DNA of 19,559 nt, taken from an uncultured Eubacteriales bacterium. GTDB taxonomy: Bacteria; Bacillota; Clostridia; Oscillospirales; Acutalibacteraceae. Under the pieces are notes generated by a model. The model did no database searches. It was given only the letters and a program-made list of their open reading frames with translations, and was not told the origin of the DNA. How positions within the stretch are numbered: the first letter of the stretch is position 1; the number at the start of each line of letters is the position of its first letter. Below, in pieces: positions 7,504 to 14,093 of this stretch. The stretch spans positions 1-19,559 of the forward strand of contig CAKSOB010000019.1 of the NCBI GenBank assembly GCA_934476545.1. Direction: 5' to 3'. A program made the translations under genes and the position numbers.

Positions 7504-7557
7504 AAAAACAGCAAACCAATGCTTTTCAAGAGAGAGCGGCGGATTGCTGTTTTTTTA
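7504..7557 (+). terminator. Rho-independent terminator of proS
   Basis: AAAAACAGCAA (7504-7514) pairs perfectly with TTGCTGTTTTT (7544-7554), enclosing a smaller inner stem, and is followed by further T residues. It begins 20 nt after the proS stop. Confidence 0.85.
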
Positions 7558-7629
7558 TTTACAATTTTGTCATGTGATTTTCATATAAAAGGAAGATAAT
7601 AAAAATAAGAACAGAAAGGAGTAAGCATC

Positions 7630-8559
7630 ATGGTAGACAGGCTGTTGGATTCTGCATTGGAATCGGTTACGAAACATTGGGAAAAGAGCGATCAAAAGGT
7701 ATTGGACAAGCAAGTGTTTCCGGTAGGCGTAGCGGAGCAGCAGAATCTTCGCTACGGGACTGACCAAAATCAAACACTGGATCTCTATTATCCGGAGAAG
7801 CATCAGGGAAACCTGCCAGTGCTGATTCATTTTCATGGCGGCGGTTTTTTCTATGGAGATAAGTCCCATGATCGTGCCTTTGGACAGGGAATGGCGGCTC
7901 GTGGGTTTTTGGTAGTAAATTGCAATTATCGTTTGGCAGAGAATGAAGTAAAGGTTTGGCACCAGCTGTGGGATTGCGGCTGCGCTGCCAAATGGGTAGA
8001 ATCCCATCTTGCCGAATATCACGGCGACCCGGAACGTGTTTTTCTTTCCGGTGGTTCGGCAGGGGCAGTGTTTGCTGTTTTGCTGGCAGTGATGCAGGTC
8101 AGTCCCAGATTGCGTCGCCTTTACAGTGTGCCGGAGGTTGCGTTTCAATATAAAGGAATTTTTAGCACCTGCGGTTTTTTTGGCTACGACAGTAAAAGGA
8201 TGGCGTTTCGATGCCAACGGCGAATCTGCTTCGGAAAGAATTGGGAAACCCATCCGTTGTATCAAGAGTTGTTGTGGCACAATCTTCCGGAGCTTTCTCA
8301 ACTGCCGCCGGTCTTTTTAGTTAGCGGTCATGATGATTGGCTGAAATCCATGACGTTGTCCTTTGATCGCTTGCTGACACGTTTGGGTGTTTCTCATCGG
8401 TTGTTATTTTTGCCGAGGGGACAAAAGGAGAAGCTGGGGCATTTAATTACCATCATGCGCCCGGATTTACCGGCTTCTCAAATGGTATTAAATACGGCTA
8501 CGGAGTGGCTTCTTTCAGAGGAGGAGAAACACCCGGCAGCGATGGAAAAGAGAGCCTAG
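7630..8559 (+). CDS. Alpha/beta hydrolase, HSL-type esterase/lipase family
   Basis: Probably a cytoplasmic carboxylesterase; no signal peptide is seen. The 309-residue protein has the oxyanion-hole motif HGGGF (69-73), the nucleophile elbow GGSAG (141-145, Ser143; the family more often has GDSAG), a candidate acid Asp in the GHDD segment (235-236) and a candidate His271 in KLGHLI, in the right order for alpha/beta hydrolase fold-3 enzymes. AAAGGAG upstream of the ATG supports the start. Basic, Cys-containing residues about 189-203 probably belong to the substrate lid. The substrate is unknown. It lies between the proS terminator and the ribosomal operon promoter and appears to be its own unit; no clear terminator follows it. 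Confidence 0.8.
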   Translation: MVDRLLDSALESVTKHWEKSDQKVLDKQVFPVGVAEQQNLRYGTDQNQTLDLYYPEKHQGNLPVLIHFHGGGFFYGDKSHDRAFGQGMAARGFLVVNCNYRLAENEVKVWHQLWDCGCAAKWVESHLAEYHGDPERVFLSGGSAGAVFAVLLAVMQVSPRLRRLYSVPEVAFQYKGIFSTCGFFGYDSKRMAFRCQRRICFGKNWETHPLYQELLWHNLPELSQLPPVFLVSGHDDWLKSMTLSFDRLLTRLGVSHRLLFLPRGQKEKLGHLITIMRPDLPASQMVLNTATEWLLSEEEKHPAAMEKRA

Positions 8560-8612
8560 GAAACAAGCCATTCCTTGCGGAAAAAGAAATTGAAAAAAAT
8601 TAGAAAAAACAC

Positions 8613-8641
8613 TTGCATTCTGCTATAGTATATGGTATTAT
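8613..8641 (+). promoter_or_regulatory. Promoter of the S10-spc ribosomal operon
   Basis: TTGCAT (8613-8618), a 17-nt spacer and TATTAT (8636-8641, overlapping TATAAT at 8639-8644) form the best sigma-A-type pair in the 384-nt gap before rpsJ. An A-rich stretch (8581-8609) just upstream resembles an UP element. Predicted transcription start is about 8648-8651. Confidence 0.65.
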
Positions 8642-8833
8642 AATCTTGCGTGACTGCAATAGATATGCGATGAAGCGGGAGGTTGCGGCCAAAAAGCCGG
8701 TTTTTCCGTGGAGTATGTCCGATTTTAAACCGGGCGAAAGAATAATGAGTATTTGCAAGACAGACCTGCTTTGTCAGAAGAGGGTGTATTATGCCCTTGC
8801 GCTGTTTTGTGCTCAGACACTTTTGAAATCTAC

Positions 8834-8862
8834 CCGGATCTCGTTCACGAGTTCCGGTTTTT
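8834..8862 (+). terminator. Terminator-like hairpin inside the S10 leader (attenuator)
   Basis: CCGGATCTCG pairs with CGAGTTCCGG around a TTCA loop (nine pairs, one T-T mismatch) and is followed directly by five T residues. It lies downstream of the operon promoter and 81 nt before rpsJ, so it would stop transcription before the first gene unless prevented. Confidence 0.65.
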
Positions 8863-8884
8863 AAATGTGACGGGATGAAACACC

Positions 8885-8923
8885 CGGCACAGTTGAACAG
8901 AAAGAAAGTGCCGCCCGCCAACT
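8885..8923 (+). promoter_or_regulatory. Possible RNA pseudoknot upstream of the rpsJ ribosome binding site
   Basis: CGGCAC (8885-8890) pairs with GTGCCG (8908-8913), and AGTTG in its loop (8891-8895) pairs with CAACT (8919-8923). A 12-nt A-rich stretch links the strands. The second stem ends 5 nt before AAGGAGG, so folding could affect rpsJ translation. Confidence 0.4.
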
Positions 8924-8943
8924 ACAATAAGGAGGCGATTACA

Positions 8944-9255
8944 TTGGCAGTCAAGGAAAAAATCAGAATCAGAATCAAGGGTTACGATCATCAACTGGTT
9001 GACCAGTCCGCTGAGAAGATTGTTCAAACAGCGAAGCGTACAGGCGCCAGAGTTTCCGGTCCAGTGCCGCTGCCCACAGAGAAGCAGATCATCACTATTC
9101 TCCGTGCGGTACACAAGTACAAGGACAGCCGTGAGCAGTTTGAGATGCGTACACACAAGAGACTGATCGACATTCTGAGACCATCCAACAAAACTGTTGA
9201 AGCGTTGATGGGCTTGGAGCTCCCTGCAGGCGTTGAGATTGAGATTAAACTTTAA
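8944..9255 (+). CDS. rpsJ: 30S ribosomal protein S10
   Basis: S10 of the 30S head, also NusE in transcription antitermination. The 103-residue product starts MAVKEKIRIRIKGYDHQ and holds the family segment RTGARVSGPVPLPTEK, with THKRLIDILRP near the C-terminus. The start is TTG, placed by AAGGAGG (8929-8935) 8 nt upstream and by the family length. An in-frame ATG at 8875 would add 23 residues but has no Shine-Dalgarno and lies inside the structured leader. First gene of the operon, followed by a 69-nt gap to rplC. Confidence 0.96.
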   Translation: MAVKEKIRIRIKGYDHQLVDQSAEKIVQTAKRTGARVSGPVPLPTEKQIITILRAVHKYKDSREQFEMRTHKRLIDILRPSNKTVEALMGLELPAGVEIEIKL

Positions 9256-9261
9256 TCTGAA

Positions 9262-9298
9262 CCAACCGGCAGTCGGGGTCATGTTGGCGAAAGTCAAC
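9262..9298 (+). other. Alternative hairpins in the rpsJ-rplC spacer
   Basis: GTTGGC-GAAA-GTCAAC (9283-9298) is a 6-bp stem with a GNRA-type tetraloop and one G-T pair. CCAAC at 9262-9266 could instead pair with GTTGG at 9283-9287. There is no U-run, so it is not a terminator; RNA processing or stability is possible. Confidence 0.4.
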
Positions 9299-9324
9299 CA
9301 ATAACCTAACAGGAGGTAAAAACA

Positions 9325-9960
9325 ATGCAAAAAGCGATTATTGGCAAGAAGATCGGCATGACGCAGATTTTCGACGAATCGGGAAAGGTTATCCCGGTAA
9401 CCGTTGTAGAAGCAGGTCCATGTGTTGTATCACAGAAAAAGACTGTTGAAAACGATGGTTATGCTTCCATTCAGATCGGTTTTGGCGACATGAAGGCTCA
9501 GAAGGTAACAAAGCCAATGAGAGGTCATTTCGCAAAGGCTGATGTAGCTCCGAAGAGAACACTTCGTGAGTTCAGAGTGGAAAACATTGATGCTTATAAT
9601 GTGGGTGACCTCATTAAGGCAGACGTTTTCGAGGCTGGTGAGAAAGTTGACATCACCGGTACAAGCAAGGGTAAAGGTTATGCAGGCGTAATCAAGCGCT
9701 GGAACTTTGCTAGACTGAAAGAGTCCCACGGTTCCGGCCCGGTAGCACGTCACGGTGGTTCCATCGGTATGTGTTCCGACCCTTCCAAGGTATTTAAAGG
9801 CAAGAAGATGGCTGGCCATCTGGGTGCCGAAAGAGTAACAGTACAGAATTTGACTGTTGTTAAAGTGGATGCAGAGAACAATCTGATTGCAGTTAAGGGC
9901 GCTATTCCGGGTCCAAACGGCGGCACTGTTCTGATTCACGACAGCATCAAAAAGGCGTAA
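9325..9960 (+). CDS. rplC: 50S ribosomal protein L3
   Basis: Early-assembly protein of the 50S subunit that reaches towards the peptidyl transferase centre. At 211 residues it has the usual length, starting MQKAIIGKKIGMTQIFDESG after AGGAGG. The central loop includes GSGPVARHGGSIG and KVFKGKKMAGHLGAERVTVQ. At the place of the E. coli glutamine methylated by PrmB the sequence reads GMCSD, as in many Gram-positives. rplD begins 18 nt after the stop. Confidence 0.97.
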   Translation: MQKAIIGKKIGMTQIFDESGKVIPVTVVEAGPCVVSQKKTVENDGYASIQIGFGDMKAQKVTKPMRGHFAKADVAPKRTLREFRVENIDAYNVGDLIKADVFEAGEKVDITGTSKGKGYAGVIKRWNFARLKESHGSGPVARHGGSIGMCSDPSKVFKGKKMAGHLGAERVTVQNLTVVKVDAENNLIAVKGAIPGPNGGTVLIHDSIKKA

Positions 9961-9978
9961 GGGAAGGAGGAATAGACT

Positions 9979-10602
9979 ATGCCTACAGTAGCAGTATTGG
10001 ATATGGCTGGCAAGGAGGTCGGTAAGATCGAGCTTGCAGAGTCCGTATTCGGAATTGAGCCAAACAAGGCTGTTATGCTGGATATGGTGAAAAACTATCT
10101 GGCAAATCAGCGTCAGGGCACACAGTCGGCACTGACCCGCGCCGAGGTATCCGGTGGTGGTAGAAAGCCATGGAGACAGAAGGGTACCGGTCATGCAAGA
10201 CAGGGTTCCACAAGAGCTCCACAGTGGAGACACGGTGGTATCGTGTTTGCTCCAAAGCCAAGAGATTACAGCTATTCCCTCAATAAGAAGGTAAAGCGTC
10301 TGGCTATGAAGTCCGCTCTTTCCGCTAAGGTTGCAGAGAGCGATATGATCGTTCTGGATGCAATCACACTGAACGAGTATAAGACAAAGACAATTGCAGC
10401 TATGCTGAAGGCTGTTGGCTCCGAGAAGAAGACACTGATCGTTCTCCCAGAGTTGAACGAGAAGGTAATCGCTTCCGCAGCAAACATCCCAGGCGTAAAG
10501 ACAGCTATGGTGAATACCCTGAATGTATATGACATTCTCAACGCAGACAAGTTCATTGTTGTTAAGGATGCCGTAGCTCAGATTGAGGAGGTGTATTGCT
10601 AA
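9979..10602 (+). CDS. rplD: 50S ribosomal protein L4
   Basis: Lines part of the peptide exit tunnel and, in E. coli, represses its own operon. The 207-residue product carries the extended tunnel loop GRKPWRQKGTGHARQG (61-76, the macrolide-resistance region; sequence looks wild-type) and then TRAPQWRHGGIVF. AAGGAGG (9964-9970) precedes the ATG. The stop overlaps the rplW start by one base (TAATG), suggesting translational coupling. L4 is the first candidate ligand for the structured leader of this operon, by analogy with E. coli only. Confidence 0.97.
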   Translation: MPTVAVLDMAGKEVGKIELAESVFGIEPNKAVMLDMVKNYLANQRQGTQSALTRAEVSGGGRKPWRQKGTGHARQGSTRAPQWRHGGIVFAPKPRDYSYSLNKKVKRLAMKSALSAKVAESDMIVLDAITLNEYKTKTIAAMLKAVGSEKKTLIVLPELNEKVIASAANIPGVKTAMVNTLNVYDILNADKFIVVKDAVAQIEEVYC

Positions 10603-10892
10603 TGACAGCACAAGATATCGTAATTCGTCCGATCATCACTGAGAGAAGCGTAAGCGGCTTTGGCTTGAAGAAGTACACCTTTCAGGTTGCGAAAAACGCA
10701 AACAAAATCGAGATTGCAAAAGCAGTAGAAGAACTGTTCGACGTTGAGGTTGCAAAGGTAAACACCATCAACGTAAGAGGTAAGTTCCGCCGTCAGGGCA
10801 GACACGAAGGCTACACTCCATCTTGGAAGAAGGCTATCGTTACCCTGACAGAGAAGAGCAAGACCATCGAGTTCTTTGAGGACATGATGTAA
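10602..10892 (+). CDS. rplW: 50S ribosomal protein L23
   Basis: Sits at the tunnel exit, where trigger factor and SRP dock. The 96-residue product begins MTAQDIVIRPIITERS and shows the family segments KYTFQVAKNANKIEIAKAVE and VNTINVRGKFRRQGR. The start is the ATG sharing its A with the rplD stop, with GAGGAGGTG in the end of rplD. An 81-nt spacer follows before rplB. Confidence 0.96.
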   Translation: MTAQDIVIRPIITERSVSGFGLKKYTFQVAKNANKIEIAKAVEELFDVEVAKVNTINVRGKFRRQGRHEGYTPSWKKAIVTLTEKSKTIEFFEDMM

Positions 10893-10915
10893 TCTCTGAC
10901 CCAATCAAGAGCAGA

Positions 10916-10947
10916 GGCAAAGTATGGGGGTTGCCATATCCCCGCAA
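10916..10947 (+). other. Alternative small hairpins in the rplW-rplB spacer
   Basis: GGCAA (10916-10920) can pair with TTGCC (10931-10935). Alternatively GGGGG (10926-10930) can pair with TCCCC (10939-10943), or TTGC with GCAA (10944-10947). There is no U-run or ORF. This is the longest spacer inside the operon; a function is not shown. Confidence 0.3.
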
Positions 10948-10973
10948 AGCCATCATGAGGAGTGTGAAACCGA

Positions 10974-11807
10974 ATGGCAATTAAGAATTATAAACCTACC
11001 ACACCTTCCAGACGGAATATGTCCGTTACGGACTTCACTGTTCTGTCTAAGGTTGATCCGGAAAAGAGCTTGTTGGCTCCGCTGAACAAGAAGTCCGGTC
11101 GTAACAGCTATGGTAGAATTACAGTTCGTCACAGAGGTGGCGGCAACCGCAGAAAGTACCGTCTGATCGACTTTAAGCGTCAGAAGCACGGTATGAATGC
11201 AACTGTACTCACAATCGAGTATGATCCAAACCGTTCCGCTTTCATCGCACTGGTACAGTACGAGGACGGCGAGAAGAGATATATTCTGGCACCAAACGGC
11301 CTGAAGGTTGGCGACGTAGTTGTTTCCGGTCCTGATGCAGACATCAAGCCTGGTAACGCTCTGCCGCTGATCAACATCCCAACCGGTACATTCATCCACA
11401 ACGTTGAGTTGTACCCAGGTAAGGGTGGTCAGCTGGCTCGTTCCGCTGGCAACATGGCACAGCTTATGGCTAAGGAGCAGGGCATGGCATTGCTGAGACT
11501 GCCTTCCGGCGAGCTTCGCAACGTTCCTGCAAACTGCATGGCTACTGTTGGTCAGGTTAGCAACACCGACCACGAGAACGTAAAGATCGGTAAAGCTGGT
11601 CGTACCCGTCACATGGGCATCCGTCCAACTGTTCGTGGTTCCGTAATGAACCCATGCGATCACCCACACGGTGGTGGTGAGGGTAAAGCACCGATCGGCC
11701 GTCCAGGTCCTGTTACACCTTGGGGCAAGCCGGCTCTGGGCTACAAGACTCGTAACCCGAAAAAGGCTTCCAGCAAGTTCATCGTTAGACACAGAAACGG
11801 TAAGTAA
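10974..11807 (+). CDS. rplB: 50S ribosomal protein L2
   Basis: Essential for subunit association and peptidyl transferase function. The 277-residue protein starts MAIKNYKPTTPSRRNMSV after GAGGAG. It has the RNA-binding segment RHRGGGNRRKYRLIDFKR, the LARSAGNMAQLMAKEQG region and the conserved histidine motif DHPHGGGEGKAPIGRPGP. The residue before that motif is Cys (MNPCDHPHGGG), where Val is common. It is the most conserved protein of the set, and rpsS follows after 27 nt. Confidence 0.97.
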   Translation: MAIKNYKPTTPSRRNMSVTDFTVLSKVDPEKSLLAPLNKKSGRNSYGRITVRHRGGGNRRKYRLIDFKRQKHGMNATVLTIEYDPNRSAFIALVQYEDGEKRYILAPNGLKVGDVVVSGPDADIKPGNALPLINIPTGTFIHNVELYPGKGGQLARSAGNMAQLMAKEQGMALLRLPSGELRNVPANCMATVGQVSNTDHENVKIGKAGRTRHMGIRPTVRGSVMNPCDHPHGGGEGKAPIGRPGPVTPWGKPALGYKTRNPKKASSKFIVRHRNGK

Positions 11808-11834
11808 GGCATACAGAAAGGAGCTTGACAAAAC

Positions 11835-12110
11835 ATGGGCAGAAGCGTTAAAAAAGGTCCTTATGTACAGCCTGTGCTGTTGAAAAGGATTGAACAAATG
11901 AATGCAGCCGGCGAAAAAGCTATCGTGAAAACATGGAGCAGAGCTTCCACAATTTTCCCGGATTTCGTTGGTCACACAATTGCGGTTCACGACGGCCGCA
12001 AGCATGTTCCGGTGTATGTAACGGAAGATATGGTTGGTCACAGACTCGGTGAGTTTGCACCTACCAGAACATTTAAAGGTCACGCTGGTTCTAAGACCGG
12101 CGGTAAGTAA
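11835..12110 (+). CDS. rpsS: 30S ribosomal protein S19
   Basis: Binds 16S rRNA in the 30S head with S13 and contacts the A-site finger. The product is 91 residues, beginning MGRSVKKGPYVQPVLLKRIE and holding the signature HDGRKHVPVYVTEDMVGHRLGE split over residues of the C-terminal half; the tail ends KGHAGSKTGGK. An AAAGGAG site precedes the ATG. rplV starts 20 nt downstream. Confidence 0.96.
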   Translation: MGRSVKKGPYVQPVLLKRIEQMNAAGEKAIVKTWSRASTIFPDFVGHTIAVHDGRKHVPVYVTEDMVGHRLGEFAPTRTFKGHAGSKTGGK

Positions 12111-12130
12111 GGCCGAAAGGAGTTGTTAGT

Positions 12131-12466
12131 ATGGAAGCAAGGGCATATCTGAAATACGCCCGCATTTCTCCACGTAAGGTCGAGATCGTGCTGGACTTGA
12201 TCCGGAATCAAGATGCCGACAAGGCTATGGCTATCCTGAAGCATACCCCAAAGGCCGCTTGTGAAGATTTGCAAAAGCTGCTGAAGTCCGCAATGGCTAA
12301 CGCAGAAAACAATAAGAACATGGACACTTCCAGACTGTACGTTGCTGAGTGCTTCGTTTGTCCGGGTCCAATCCTGAAGCGCATTCGTCCAAGAGCACAG
12401 GGCCGCGCATTTAGAATCGACAAGAAAACTTCGCACGTAACCCTCGTGCTCAAGGAAAGAGAATAA
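12131..12466 (+). CDS. rplV: 50S ribosomal protein L22
   Basis: Binds 23S rRNA with a beta-hairpin that lines the exit tunnel. The 111-residue product begins MEARAYLKYARISPRKVEIV and has the C-terminal hairpin region ILKRIRPRAQGRAFRIDKK followed by TSHVTLVLKE. AAGGAG lies before the ATG. The region altered in macrolide-resistant L22 variants shows no insertion or deletion. rpsC follows after 16 nt. Confidence 0.96.
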   Translation: MEARAYLKYARISPRKVEIVLDLIRNQDADKAMAILKHTPKAACEDLQKLLKSAMANAENNKNMDTSRLYVAECFVCPGPILKRIRPRAQGRAFRIDKKTSHVTLVLKERE

Positions 12467-12482
12467 GACAGGAGGTAAGACA

Positions 12483-13148
12483 ATGGGACAGAAAGTTCAT
12501 CCACACGGCATTCGTGTAGGTGTTATTAAAGACTGGGATTCCCGCTGGTTCGCAAAGAAGCGCGACTTCGGCGATACACTGGTTGAAGACTACAACCTGC
12601 GTAAAACCCTGAAGAAGCAGCTGGCAGCCGCTGGTGTTCCGAAAATCGAAATCGAGCGCGACGCTTCCAAGGTTCGCGTACACATTCACTGCGCTAAGCC
12701 GGGTATGGTTATCGGCAAGGGCGGTTCCGAGATCGAGAAGCTCCGCCTCCAGTGCGAAGCTATGCTCAAGAAGCCTGTTGTAATCAACATCGTTGAGGTG
12801 AAGACTCCTGATCTGAACGCTCAACTGGTTTCCGAAAACATTGCACAGCAGCTGGAAAAGAGAATTTCTTTCCGCCGCGCAATGAAGCAGAGCATCGGTC
12901 GTGCTATGAGAATGGGTGCTAAGGGTATCAAGGTTCAGGTATCCGGTCGTCTGGGTGGCGCTGAAATCGCTCGCTCCGAAACTTACCATGACGGCACTAT
13001 TCCGCTGCAAACACTGAGAGCTGACATTGACTACGGCTTTGCTGAGGCTGCTACAACCTACGGCCGTATCGGTGTTAAGGTCTGGATTTACAGAGGCGAG
13101 GTTTTGCAAGACAACAACCGTAGCCGCAAGGAAGGAGGCAATAAATAA
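12483..13148 (+). CDS. rpsC: 30S ribosomal protein S3
   Basis: Lies at the mRNA entry site of the 30S subunit, with helicase-like function together with S4 and S5. The 221-residue product starts MGQKVHPHGIRVGVIKDWDS, carries a type II KH domain with the GKGG loop at 78-81 (GMVIGKGGSEIEKL), and a C-terminal S3 domain with RAMRMGAKGIKVQVSGRLGG. The stop overlaps the rplP start as TAATG, so rplP is probably translated by reinitiation or coupled loading. Confidence 0.97.
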   Translation: MGQKVHPHGIRVGVIKDWDSRWFAKKRDFGDTLVEDYNLRKTLKKQLAAAGVPKIEIERDASKVRVHIHCAKPGMVIGKGGSEIEKLRLQCEAMLKKPVVINIVEVKTPDLNAQLVSENIAQQLEKRISFRRAMKQSIGRAMRMGAKGIKVQVSGRLGGAEIARSETYHDGTIPLQTLRADIDYGFAEAATTYGRIGVKVWIYRGEVLQDNNRSRKEGGNK

Positions 13149-13570
13149 TGCTGTTGCCTAAGCGCGTTAAATACCGTAGAGTTCACCGTGGTCGTTTGAC
13201 CGGTAAGAGCTACCGCGGCAATAAAGTGACAAACGGCGAGTTCGGCATTCAGGCACTCGAGCCGGCATGGATTACCTCCAACCAAATCGAGGCTGCTCGT
13301 ATTGCCATGACCCGTTACTGCAAGAGATTCGGTAAAGTTTGGATCAAGATTTTCCCAGACAAGCCAATCACTGAGAAGCCAGCTGAAACTCGAATGGGTT
13401 CCGGTAAAGGTTCTCCAGAGTACTGGGTAGCTGTTGTTAAGCCAGGCAGAGTGATGTTCGAGATCGGCGGCGTTTCCGAGGAAACAGCTCGCGAAGCACT
13501 CCGCCTTGCATCCCACAAGCTGCCAATCAAGTGCAAGTTTGTGAAAAGAGAAGAGGAGGGTGAGAAGTAA
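13148..13570 (+). CDS. rplP: 50S ribosomal protein L16
   Basis: Binds near the A and P sites and helps position tRNA. The 140-residue protein begins MLLPKRVKYRRVHRGRLTGK and shows the typical RIAMTRYCKRFGKVWIKIFP and RMGSGKGSPEYWVAVVKPGR segments, ending LPIKCKFVKREEEGEK. AAGGAAGGAGG at the end of rpsC serves as ribosome binding site. It overlaps both neighbours by one base, making rpsC-rplP-rpmC a chained set. Confidence 0.97.
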   Translation: MLLPKRVKYRRVHRGRLTGKSYRGNKVTNGEFGIQALEPAWITSNQIEAARIAMTRYCKRFGKVWIKIFPDKPITEKPAETRMGSGKGSPEYWVAVVKPGRVMFEIGGVSEETAREALRLASHKLPIKCKFVKREEEGEK

Positions 13571-13776
13571 TGAAGGCTGCAGAGATTAGAAGCATGTCCA
13601 ACGAAGAATTGAACAATAAGCTGAAGGACCTCAAGGCCGAGCTTTTCAACCTTCGTTTTCAGCTCGCAATCAACCAACTTGAGAACCCGATGCGTATTTC
13701 CGCTGTGAAGAAAGATATCGCTCGCGTTAAGACCATCCTGCGTGAGAACGAGATCAAGAACGGCATCAATGCGTAA
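13570..13776 (+). CDS. rpmC: 50S ribosomal protein L29
   Basis: Small two-helix protein near the tunnel exit, next to L23. The 68-residue product begins MKAAEIRSMSNEELNNKLKD and contains the conserved LKAELFNLRFQLAINQLENP. The ATG overlaps the rplP stop (TAATG), with GAGGAGG in the end of rplP as ribosome binding site. rpsQ follows after 18 nt. Confidence 0.95.
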   Translation: MKAAEIRSMSNEELNNKLKDLKAELFNLRFQLAINQLENPMRISAVKKDIARVKTILRENEIKNGINA

Positions 13777-13794
13777 CGGAAGGGAGGATTAGTT

Positions 13795-14052
13795 GTGAGC
13801 GAAAGAAACATGAGAAAAACCATGGTTGGCAAGATCGTTAGCGACAAAATGGACAAAACCGTTGTTGTTGCCATCGAGGATAGCGTTAAGCATCCACTTT
13901 ACAACAAGATCGTGAAGCGCACCTACAAGCTGAAGGCACACGACGAGAATAACGAGTGTAAGATCGGCGATAAGGTTCGCGTTATGGAGACCCGTCCTCT
14001 GTCCAAGGATAAGAGATGGAGACTCGTAGAAATCATTGAAAAAGCGAAATAA
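13795..14052 (+). CDS. rpsQ: 30S ribosomal protein S17
   Basis: Primary 16S rRNA-binding protein with an OB fold. The 85-residue product begins (GTG start) MSERNMRKTMVGKIVSDKMD and shows KTVVVAIEDSVKHPLYNK and the C-terminal METRPLSKDKRWRLVEI. The GTG is preceded by AGGGAGG at good distance. An internal ATG four codons later has no better site, and the longer form fits the family. A 41-nt spacer separates it from rplN. Confidence 0.95.
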   Translation: MSERNMRKTMVGKIVSDKMDKTVVVAIEDSVKHPLYNKIVKRTYKLKAHDENNECKIGDKVRVMETRPLSKDKRWRLVEIIEKAK

Positions 14053-14093
14053 GTCGCTAAATTGTGCAAAGTAAGTAAAAGGAGGAACGCACT

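Larger units (their letters stand above)
8648..8943 (+). promoter_or_regulatory. Long structured 5' leader of the S10 operon, probable attenuator
   Basis: About 300 nt of non-coding RNA lie between promoter and rpsJ. Elements seen: CCGGTTTTT at 8697-8705; AAACCGG at 8727-8733, which can pair with it (7 bp, 23-nt loop); a small CGGC-GCCG hairpin (8686-8699) that competes with it; weak stems between 8755 and 8800; a terminator-like hairpin at 8834-8862 whose 3' arm and U-run repeat CCGGTTTTT exactly; and a possible pseudoknot at 8885-8923 just before the Shine-Dalgarno. The AAACCGG segment can pair with either CCGGTTT copy, as expected of a switch between terminating and reading through. In E. 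coli the S10 leader is controlled by L4; whether a ribosomal protein acts here is inference. Confidence 0.6.

Noticed and set aside
6021..7529. 502-residue open frame on the minus strand opposite proS
   Set aside because: It lies entirely over proS, has no family resemblance or ribosome binding site, and is explained by the codon bias of the sense gene.
7558..7600. Promoter for the hydrolase gene
   Set aside because: TTTACA and several TATA-like boxes are present, but the spacings are 18-20 or 11 nt and no pair stands out.
8560..8600. Terminator after the hydrolase gene
   Set aside because: AGGAA/TTCCT can form a 5-bp stem, but an A-rich stretch follows instead of a U-run.
8875..8943. In-frame ATG upstream of rpsJ that would add 23 residues or form a leader peptide
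   Set aside because: No Shine-Dalgarno precedes it, S10 proteins do not have such an extension, and AAGGAGG fits the TTG at 8944.
9430..12083. Long minus-strand open frames opposite rplC-rplD and rplB-rpsS
   Set aside because: They are antisense to intact ribosomal genes, low-complexity in composition and match no family; shadows of biased codon use.
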